Source: Melastoma dodecandrum (Eukaryota; Streptophyta; Magnoliopsida; Myrtales; Melastomataceae). Taken from it: 64,000 bases of DNA. How positions within the stretch are numbered: position 1 is the first letter of the stretch; each line of letters starts with the position of its first letter. The notes under the pieces are model-generated. The model worked only from the letters and a program-made list of their open reading frames with translations, had not been told where the DNA came from and made no database searches. The stretch is taken from positions 1,120,001 through 1,184,000 of the forward strand of contig JARUPY010000164.1 of assembly GCA_029817715.1 (NCBI GenBank). The letters run 5' to 3'. A program made the position numbers and the translations under genes. Of this stretch, positions 56,901 through 64,000 are shown piece by piece.

Positions 56901-57391
56901 CGAAATCAAACTTCGATGAGATGGTCCAAACTGTTGAAGCAATAGAGAAGCATGCCAAGGCGCCCATCAACCTGCTCAATATTTGCCAATGCCTTAAAGA
57001 AGCGTTCTGGAAATCTTGAGAAGACTGGGAGCGGATACTGTCGGATGCTAGACAGTGGAAAGATTTCTTTGCAAAATTAATGAACCATGACTCCATCCTA
57101 CATAAGGCAACGGTAATTTCTTCTGAGCATCGGCGTCTGGTCGAAGAGCGAGATCGATTGAAGGCTAAAATTGCTGATCTAATGTAGAAGCTGGAGGGAT
57201 GCAAGGCTGAGATAGTTGTTCGAGAGAAAGAATTGGCTTAAATAGAGGTAGTGGTGGAGGCAAATCGTATACCCACATATGACATGAACAACCTGATCTC
57301 TTTTTAGAAAGTAGTAAGCATGCTCGCGATCAAGAACAACACTTGGGCCAATCTGGCCGATCTGTTAGCACAATTGTTGGATGTCCAGGAA
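53990..57391 (+). pseudogene. Spliced plant mobile domain (PMD) gene, antisense within Tat element A
   Basis: Start ATG 53990 (MARQAFYNHTPLKM). One frame carries the PMD to 55721 with few stops: FPEWISLWTKLRRENWKKMG, then WNVSSNHFYLREGPLIVTIP, PLWITSAWAHLYFPGMHRF, VYNPQFVARQVGF and ISSISPPENLWGSYVTREFD. Four apparent GT-AG introns follow: 55722-55781, 56121-56196, 56374-56434 and 56690-56753 (60 to 76 bp). Exons between them are acidic and Pro/Ser-rich, with basic stretches KGRLKRKR and RRRSRKNK as possible nuclear signals. The last exon is a coiled coil (LAQKLLEVLQREEASKSNFD, then ERDRLKAKIADLM). Defects: TAG 54176, TAA 54551, a scrambled 300 bp at 54554-54860, TAA 55223, TAG 55355 and later stops. 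Orientation is opposite to gag-pol. Function is unknown; related proteins occur in plant transposons and in the MAIN/MAIL group. Ends are approximate. Confidence 0.65.
54545..54675 (+). repeat. Small duplication within the PMD gene
   Basis: ATGTTACTTCTGTAGAGAAC and a GGAGAACCTGTTAG end (54551-54592) recur as ATGTTACTCCTACGGAGAAC with the same end (54642-54669). The duplication coincides with the break of the frame. Confidence 0.6.
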
Positions 57392-58330
57392 TAGTGGATG
57401 TAATCCATATCGTGTCATCGATCCAAAAACAATTGTTGCTCTCTTTCATTTTGTTGTTTCTATCGAATGAATTTTTCTTCGACTGAATGGTCCATTCGAT
57501 TGATTTCCCTTCGATTAAAATCATAATTTCAAACTCGTCAACAGAAAACATTTAAGACACATAAATGTGACCATTGGAAATTTGAACTAATTTATTGAGA
57601 ACGTTGAGATTCTCGGGGAACTGTTGAGAATTCCCGAGACTATTGAGATTCTCTATGAACGATTCAGCCTAATTCCTCTGCCTATAAATAACAGGATAGT
57701 GGGGTCACAAGTTCACATAATTGCAAACACGCCCAGCTATAATGTCCTGCCGATAAGCTTTCTTTCCAAACCTATCATCTTTCCCTGTAAACACAAAGCG
57801 TAGGTTCTCAACCTTAGACCCCATGAAAGCGTAAGTCCTCAGCCTTAGGTGAAGGGTTCACTTCCATCGCCTGGTACCACGGCTCAAGTACAAGCTTGAG
57901 CCAAGCGACATAAAGTTTGCCCAGAGTGCAAACGTTGCTTCATGGTGTCGAACCACGGAGTCCTCCCTTCCTCCTCGAATATCTTTTCTAAATATTGCTT
58001 GCTGTGGAAGCAGCATTATTGGTGAACTTTCGAGGCAGGTCTAGAGCAAACGAAGCAGGGGACTTTGATGGCAACCCTAGCAGTAAATGCACGCCAAACA
58101 AGGAGGAAACTGGAGCTATGACCCCAGCGAGCACGACAGTTGACCTTATTGTCGACAACAGTGCCTGCGACAATCAAAGATCAACTTGTCTAGTTTCGAA
58201 GGAATGTATAATTTTATTTTACATGTATCGTTCCACTTGTACTTGTGATATTTCATAGTGAATCGACTTTGTTTATCGATCAAGTTTTTTCTGTAACGTC
58301 GACTATCCCCATTAATTGTGACCATAACTC
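57392..58330. other. Spacer between PMD gene and integrase of Tat element A
   Basis: Holds the plus-strand TATA and dimer module at 57683-57856 and two possible small frames (57995-58258 plus). The phrase VCPECKRCF can be read at about 57917-57943 in the first of the frames beyond the module, but a stop precedes it. Confidence 0.45.
57683..57856 (+). promoter_or_regulatory. TATA plus 31-bp dimer module (copy 3)
   Basis: CTATAAATAACAGG at 57682-57695 is followed 112 bp later by units starting at 57795 and 57826 (AAAGCGTAGGTTCTCAACCT, AAAGCGTAAGTCCTCAGCCT). A GAGATTCTC/AAGATTCCC-type motif precedes the TATA box in all three copies. Confidence 0.5.
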
Positions 58331-59300
58331 GGGACATCAAGACTGAATTTCTTTGGAATGTAAATCCCATAATGTCGGTCGATGGAGTTTCAAATGTTTA
58401 CCATTAACCTTCAAGGCATGCAACTCGCCATTTAAATATGAAAAGTGATACACGTTTTTAGGGTATACTTCATCGATCCGAAAAGGACCATCCCAAGTAG
58501 GGGACTATTTGCCTAGAAAAGTCATTTTTTTGAATGATTTTAAAACAACCTTTTTTATTATAACTTCGAGCCACCCTTTCTTTTTGAACATGAATTCGAT
58601 TTAAAGCTTGAAAGCGTATCGCCTCTAAATCTTCTAATTCAATATGCCTCGATTCTTCATAATCGACGGACGATTTTCTTGATGGGCAAAAAATCGCATA
58701 GATTTATAACGAACTTCAACATGAAGGACCGCGTCATGCCCATAAACTAAACTATATGGAGTCTGTCCGATGCTTTCTCGTTTAGTATCACGCAAAGCCC
58801 AGAGCACATCCAACAACAAAGTATGTCAAGATCGAGGATTATCATCGATCATCTTTTGAATAGCATTTTTGATAATCTTATTAGTAGATTTGGCTTGCCC
58901 ATTTGATTGAACATAGTAGGGCGAAGAGTTTGTTAACACAAATCCAAACTCAGACACGAACTCTTTAGTCATACTGTCGTTGAAAACAATAATGTTATCG
59001 ACCACTATATTATGAGGAATACCAAGACTATAAATAAGGTCTGATCGAATGAACTCTATAACTTTGCTTTGAGTAATATTATTATAAGCCTTTGCTTCTA
59101 ACCACTTTGTAAAATAGTCTGTGGCAACAAGGATATAAGAATCACCGTTACTCGAATAATATCCATAGCCCACGATCGAATTGGCAAAATGTTTAACCAT
59201 GGGATGTAAATGAGTTGCAGGTGCATGAGATATTGGTCCACGCTTCGGACATTTTTCACATCTTTTGGCCATGTTAATACAATAATTCATCATCGATCAA
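58331..59300 (-). pseudogene. Tat element A integrase
   Basis: Frame 59293-58826: INMAKRCEKCPKRGPISHAP (zinc end), GDSYILVATDYFTKWLEAKA (first catalytic Asp), GIPHNIVVDNIIVFNDSM (second Asp, in VDN), and SNGQAKSTNKIIKNAIQKMI (the usual VE in this step is AK, so the catalytic Glu is replaced). Then 58819-58634: LLDVLWALRDTKRESIGQTP and YSLVYGHDAVLHVEV. The C-terminal part (about 58500-58335, other frame) reads TWDGPFRIDEVYPKNVYHFS and HLKLHRPTLW. It is nearly complete, with a stop between the pieces. Confidence 0.8.
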
Positions 59301-59626
59301 TAGAATCCATGTCTCCTAACCAACTAACACATGTTTGGTCCAGAATGGTGGAGACCATAAAGTCCTTGATGTGCTTCCAACATGATGGGGATCGCTTCAT
59401 CCGTGTCGACACACCTTAAAAGGACGCCATCACTTTGCTTTCGATAAATTACATAATTGATTACTGTGTAGAATCATACCGACAATTTTACTTGACGGGT
59501 TGCCCCCTTCCCAGGATTGGAGAAGAATTCCATTAATGGCTTTCACCAATCGGTTGTCGATCGAAAAATGCTGATGACATTTACATGTGTAGAATCATTG
59601 GTTGACACAGAAGGCATTGTCTGTAT

Positions 59627-60022
59627 TTATCCTCTAATTTCTTGCATGGATCGATGACTTAATTTAAAACCAGAAGCATGTTGTACCAATTCGTTTGCCA
59701 TGGCATTATCTTCCCTAGGAATGTGTTCAAATCGAACTTCCTTAAAGAAAGAAGACAACTCAAGGACTTTATACAAGTATCCCTGGTGGGGATCGAAGGT
59801 ACACATGCTCAGTCCTTTGACATGATTGATAACAAGCTGTGAATCCCCTCTAACTACCGCATATGACACTTGAAGATGAACCATGGCCTGTAGAGCAATG
59901 ATTAAAGCCTCGTATTCGACGGAATTATTTGTCAATATTCCGTCGATTCTATAAGCTATTTTATGTTTTACCTTCAAAGGAGATGGGATGCAGATTCCAA
60001 CTCCAACTCCTTCGCTAGACAT
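59627..60022 (-). pseudogene. Archaeal-type RNase H of Tat element A
   Basis: The 131-codon frame reads VGVGICIPSPLKVKHKIAYR, then NNSVEYEALIIALQAM (catalytic Glu in YEA), VVRGDSQLVINHVKGL (catalytic Asp in GDSQ), FEHIPREDNAMANELVQHAS (final catalytic Asp in REDN-MAN). This second RNase H beside the retroviral type is diagnostic of the Tat/Ogre lineage. The open frame starts at an internal Met in place of the usual upstream Asp-Gly-Ser step (IGGFGGWFDGS can be read just upstream across 60070-60020). Confidence 0.8.
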
Positions 60023-60179
60023 AGACCCATCAAACCAAACTTCCCAAAATTCCTTCTGGTCTTGAGGACTGGTAGACCTAGAATTTGTCCTTGATCGATG
60101 CTTGTGATCGATATTGAAGATCCAATGGAGACAAAATGAGACTCCATTTACTGAGTCTACTGGATAACATAGGCCTATC

Positions 60180-60560
60180 AGATAACACTTTCAATACAGG
60201 AGCATTCGATACTACATACATTGTGTTACTCCCAATGTAATGTCAAACTTTCATAATAGCATAATACAATGAAAGACATAGCTTCTCATTATTAGTGTAC
60301 CGTTGTTCGATGGGAGAAAGTATTCGAGACAAATAACAAATGACTCCCTCCTTCCGTTGATTGTCTTCTTGTACCAACATCGATTCGAGGACTCTATCAC
60401 TCGCAGCGATGTATAACAACAAGGATCGATCATACTTTGGAGGAACCACAACAGGTGGAATGATTAAGTATTTCTTTATAGCTTCGAAGGATGCTTGATG
60501 TTTATCAGTCCATTCAAAACTATTATGTCACCTCAACAAGTTAGAGAATGTTGTTATCCG
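60180..60560 (-). pseudogene. RNase H (gypsy type) of Tat element A
   Basis: The frame 60449-60243 holds PPKYDRSLLLYIAASDRVLE, then EGVICYLSRILSPIEQRYTN and EKLCLSLYYAIMKV, the degenerate gypsy RNase H after RT. It connects upstream, through HQASFEAIKKYL-like residues at about 60510-60470, to the RT thumb. Confidence 0.7.
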
Positions 60561-60775
60561 ACCAGCAAGATTTCCTATGAACCTTCGTAAGTAGTTAACT
60601 ATTCCCAAAAATGCTTGAAGCTATTTTTTAGTCGATGGATGAGGCAGATCCTGTATTGCTTTAATCTTTTAGGGATCTATCTCTATCCCTCGATGATGAA
60701 CTAAGAATCCTAAGAATTGCCCGGTGCGAACACTGAAAGCACATTTCATGGGATTCAACGTCAAGTTGTGCTTTC

Positions 60776-61942
60776 TCATTTGAAGAAAGCTTTCCGAAGA
60801 TCGGCGACATGGCAGTCATCTGCCAATGATTTTACGATGATATCGTCTATGTAAACTTCGAACGTCGACCCAATCAACGGGTTAAAACTGAGGTTCATTG
60901 CAAAAGGCAAGGCAACCCATTCAAAAATTCCAAAAAGACAAGGAAAAGTTGTTTTATGTATGTCATTTTTAGCAATAAAGATCTGATTATACCCAGAATA
61001 ACCATCCATAAAGGACATAATCTTATGCCCTGATATTTTATCGATGAGTTCGTCCTTTATTGGCATCGGATATTCATCCTTCGGAGTTGCTTTGTTGAGA
61101 TCTCTGAAATCGATACAAACTCGGATTTTTCCGTTTTTCTTTTTTACAGGAACAATGGAAGAAATCCATTTTGTGTATCGAGAAGTCCTGATATATCCAG
61201 CGTCGAACAACTTCTTTACTTCCTCAAGGACTTGATGTCTATGTCCACTTGGCAATCGACGTGGAGCTTGTTTCGCAGGTTTAAAGTCTGGCTTAATAGG
61301 CAAAGTATGTTCAACTAATCGTCGATCTAAACCATGCATTCTAGTATAGTCCCATGCAAAACAATCTTTGAATTCCTTTAAAAGTGTTGCAATCGATTGG
61401 AAGAGGTCTTTTTCAATCGAACCACTTATAAAGGTAAGTTGCTGAGTTGCGTCGTCGCTTAAATTTACAGTTACCAGAGGATCACGAGGCATCATTGATG
61501 TACATCGATCCCTAGGGAATTCAGTTATAAACTTATCACAAAACGTTGTTTTATTCATAGTAGGATGAGGTACAACACCGGTCGAATCTAAACACATTTT
61601 CAAACCAAGATCCGACCCATCCTCTTCAGCACTCTGGTCAGGACTCTCTACATCCAGCGAACTGGTTTCAAGACACATTTCAAGACTAACTTTAGGTATA
61701 GTTAGCCTATACACTCGTAGTCGCTCTATGACATCAGCGACTACGCCTCCCTGATCATTATCAAGCATCTTGTCCTCCCGGAGGAGTTTCTCGGGCTCCA
61801 AGTTCGGGCTGCTAAAGTCAGCATCCTTCTTTCCATCGATGGGTTGAGTTTTTACTTCCCCATTGATAAGCACATGGTTTCTCCCATTCAGATTGATCGA
61901 CAATGGGATGAGGAGGTCCCCCGTAGTTGACCAGGAAGTCAA
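60776..61942 (-). pseudogene. Tat element A reverse transcriptase
   Basis: A 388-codon open frame. The first 180 residues are an acidic linker from the protease. RT begins at FKDCFAWDYTRMHGL and VEHTLPIKPDFKPAKQAPRR. It then carries IVPVKKKNGKIRVCIDFRDL, KATPKDEYPMPIKDELIDKI, FMDGYSGYNQIFIAKNDIHK and VYIDDIIVKSLADDCH with the YIDD catalytic box. Between VALPFAMN and YIDD about 25 residues are missing; NLSFNPLIGSTFE stands in place of the usual KNAGATYQRAMN step. The loss keeps the frame, but the enzyme is unlikely to work. The thumb continues in other frames to about 60560. Confidence 0.85.
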
Positions 61943-62120
61943 ACTTTCCAGTTGGTTCTCCTAAGAATCCAACATTTGGATCCCCAAGAGTATTCCTCTT
62001 CTTCAAATTCATGTCATCCGCACCAATAACATTTCCTGTACAAATTTCGACAGGGTTAAAATAAGAATTAATGGATGAATCAGCTTCAACAACATCAACC
62101 TCAGAGTTAAGCCAAAGCAT
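61818..62120 (-). pseudogene. Linker region between protease and RT of Tat element A
   Basis: A 100-codon frame with acidic composition (NSEVDVVEADSSINSYFN) overlapping the RT frame. It is likely part of the same polyprotein across a frameshift. Confidence 0.5.
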
Positions 62121-62159
62121 AAGTTATCGATGAAGAGTAGAAGGAATCACTACTGCCTT

Positions 62160-62789
62160 CTACAACCAGTCTCGACCTAAAAGAGCAGTAAATGTTGTAT
62201 CAACATCGACTATAAAGAAGGCAGTTGTAATCTTAGATCTCCTGACCTTGAACTTGAGTGGGAATACTCCCACAAACTTCGACATTAGGCCATTGAAACC
62301 CGTTATGCCAACATCGGTGTTGGTAACGTTAGCCTTATCGTACCCTAAGTATTTGAAGGTTCGCAAAGGCATTACGTTAACCGTTGCACCATTATCGACC
62401 AATACTTTCTTCAGAAAAACTCCATTAAATTCTGCCTCAATATATAAGGAGTGCATCTGTGATTGCATCGAAGGACTAGGCTTAATAAACCAGTTTACTG
62501 GAAAGCATGTAGGGCAACGAACAACCCGAGGAACCGAAGTTTTAAGAATACTTGAGATAGGTTGATCTATCTTAGATCCTACAAACTCTGTGGGTGACAT
62601 AATAACGTTACACTCTACAGTGTTGTCAGGAGCATCGAACTGGACTGGATTGTAATATGAATCATTGAAGGTATCTTCAAAATCATCATCCTCAGCAATT
62701 TTCTCCATATCCTTAGGAGGGTCATTGTGGGGAATCGAATCATCGACCATAAATAGGTTATCATGGTCGTTCTTCTCTTCTTCGACCAT
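62160..62789 (-). pseudogene. Tat element A protease and N-terminal linker
   Basis: A 209-codon frame. An acidic linker (KDMEKIAEDDDFEDTFNDSY) is followed by the protease: FLKKVLVDNGATVNVMPLRT at residues 129-148, where the catalytic site reads DNGA, then SKFVGVFPLKFKVRRSKITT and, at the end, FTALLGRDWL, the closing LLGRDW box of the lineage. The Asn after the catalytic Asp departs from DSG/DTG; Tat-type proteases commonly vary at this spot. Confidence 0.8.
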
Positions 62790-63159
62790 TGCAGGGTCAA
62801 CGGATTTTTGCCGTTTCTCCTTTGGTTTCTCGCGACATCTTTCTTTTCTTTTCTTACTGCTCTTAGACGAAAGTGGAGATCAATTGTTGTTTACCTGTCT
62901 CCACTCGTCATCTTTATACGAGCACAGGTTGTCGACAAGGATTATGTCAAACTTGTTCGCTGAAGACATGATGATCAGCTTCTGCAGGTAATTATACGAG
63001 CACAGGTGACACAACTGAGAGATCAATATCTTGTTCCTTAGAATAGGACTGCATCGACTGCAAATGTCGGCTTTCTCAAGGAATTGTGGAATTGGAGGTC
63101 TGTCTTTAATAGCCTTCTCATCGAGACGAGGAGAGGGTCGAAGCTGATCTTTCACATCG

Positions 63160-64000
63160 CCTATCTTAACAGTCTCCTTCGACAGATCACTTGACAAGCC
63201 ACATCGCTGTTGACAGGCAGCGAAATAGACTGTGTATCGAGGCAACGAGGTGCTGCCTTTGCCTTCTGAACAACATGCCCTTATCAGGAAAAACCTTATG
63301 AGCATTGGGGGCAGATCCTCTTCCCCTGGGGTTTCGATTGAACGCCTTCGAAGGCTCTTTGCGAGTAATCCCAATTGCAGCTCTCTCGACAGGAGTCAAG
63401 TCAAACCAACCCTTTATCTGGTGAGACTGAAGAACTTTTTGAAGGTGAAACACTTGCCAGCAGTGTGAGTTTCGTCCATATGCCACTAGTAAACTTCGTT
63501 CTTCAGCCTTGACGCAGCCACCAGGCAAGAGACGAGACCATTGTTTGGGAGCCTCTTGAACAGCTTATTGACCACATAAGTCTCCCCAGAAATATTGGGT
63601 TCCTGTAATACACGTTTAACAACATCAATCATGTTAATATCGAATATATGTACCTCATAATCAGCAAAAGGGTTTTGATTGACACAAGAGACTCTTCAGA
63701 TTCCTTAAAATACAAAATTTTGGCTTCGATAAGATCCTGAATGAGGTTTCTAAAGGTTAGACAGTCGCGCGTGGCGTGAGTAAAGGACCCATACCACTTG
63801 CAATAACTCTTCTTCTTCCCCCTGTCAGTCTGGGGAAGTTGATGGACGGGTTTCAGCTTAATTCGATCTCGCTTATGGAGCCAGTCGAAGATTTCATCAA
63901 CTTTCTCAACATCGAAAGAGTACTTTCGCTCCTCGTTCGACTTCTGAGATGCCTTAGCCTTGAAATTCTTCTTCAACAGCGGATCGCAGACAGTGGCTAC
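63160..64000 (-). pseudogene. Tat element A gag, partial at window edge
   Basis: From the right edge: frame 63976-63629 holds YSFDVEKVDEIFDWLHKRDR, then CKWYGSFTHATRDCLTFRNL (the gag motif of the lineage) and LIEAKILYFKESEESL. Further on, at about 63495-63440, WHMDETHTAGKCFTFKKFF is the second His/Cys motif. Sequence is similar to, but clearly diverged from, Tat B gag at 51139-53160. The N-terminal capsid lies beyond the window. Confidence 0.75.

Larger units (their letters stand above)
53274..64000 (-). mobile_element. Large Tat-lineage Ty3/gypsy element A with antisense PMD gene
   Basis: On the minus strand the order is gag (running off the right edge), protease, RT, RNase H, archaeal-type RNase H, integrase, a spacer, an oppositely oriented PMD gene, polypurine tract and 3' LTR. 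At least 10.7 kb of it lie in the window. The second RNase H and the extra antisense gene are hallmarks of the Tat group. Extra frames, some with a domain otherwise linked to DNA transposons, are known in Tat elements. The proteins are interrupted but well recognisable. The 5' LTR and primer site lie outside. Confidence 0.8.

Overview
The window looks like nuclear DNA of a seed plant, most likely a flowering plant. It is AT-rich and crowded with Ty1/copia and Ty3/gypsy LTR retrotransposons of plant-specific lineages: Tat with an archaeal-type RNase H, a CRM-like chromovirus, and SIRE/Maximus-like copia. It has only one gene that looks cellular. No rRNA gene, tRNA gene or CRISPR array was recognised. 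Almost every element is decayed by stops, frameshifts, deletions or nested insertions.

Layout. 1-1276: retroelement or pararetrovirus-like end with a TATA box, a small coiled-coil frame and a primer-binding-like site. 2751-3735: solo LTR of a Tat-type family with a 5-bp target duplication. About 4121-4990: old gypsy-type LTR/leader remnant. 5150-8939: internally deleted SIRE-like copia (element A). 11560-18799: a pair of roughly 1.3-kb LTR-like direct repeats enclosing a broken CRM-like chromovirus on the minus strand. 18986-21225: another copia (C) whose LTR is followed again by its own leader. 21389-27519: a foldback element rich in TGTAC, split by a complete copia (B, 21909-26701) with a perfect CGAAT target duplication. 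28545-32890: a Tat-type element that lost gag-pol but keeps both LTRs and a plus-strand plant-mobile-domain (PMD) gene. 35202-36499: a lung-seven-transmembrane/GOST-type membrane protein gene with one frameshift. 39563-40901: a very regular 1.34-kb foldback palindrome. 42.2-42.7 kb: possible LINE endonuclease fragment. 44.3-44.9 kb: CRM-type LTR fragment. 45.6-48.25 kb: Tat element C. 48.25-51.14 kb: SIRE-like copia D on the minus strand. 51.14-53.16 kb: Tat gag (B). 53.27 kb to the right edge: a large Tat element (A) on the minus strand carrying an antisense, apparently spliced PMD gene.

How the parts fit. All Tat-type sequences point the same way (minus). In three of them a plus-strand gene lies between the end of pol and the 3' LTR. 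In element A this gene has four apparent GT-AG introns, which are tolerable in a retroelement because they are antisense to the genomic RNA. Between that gene and pol, two Tat elements and one orphan locus share a plus-strand TATA box followed about 100-115 bp later by an exact 31-bp tandem dimer, possibly a second antisense promoter. Lineage and domain calls come from reading motifs by eye, not from database searches.
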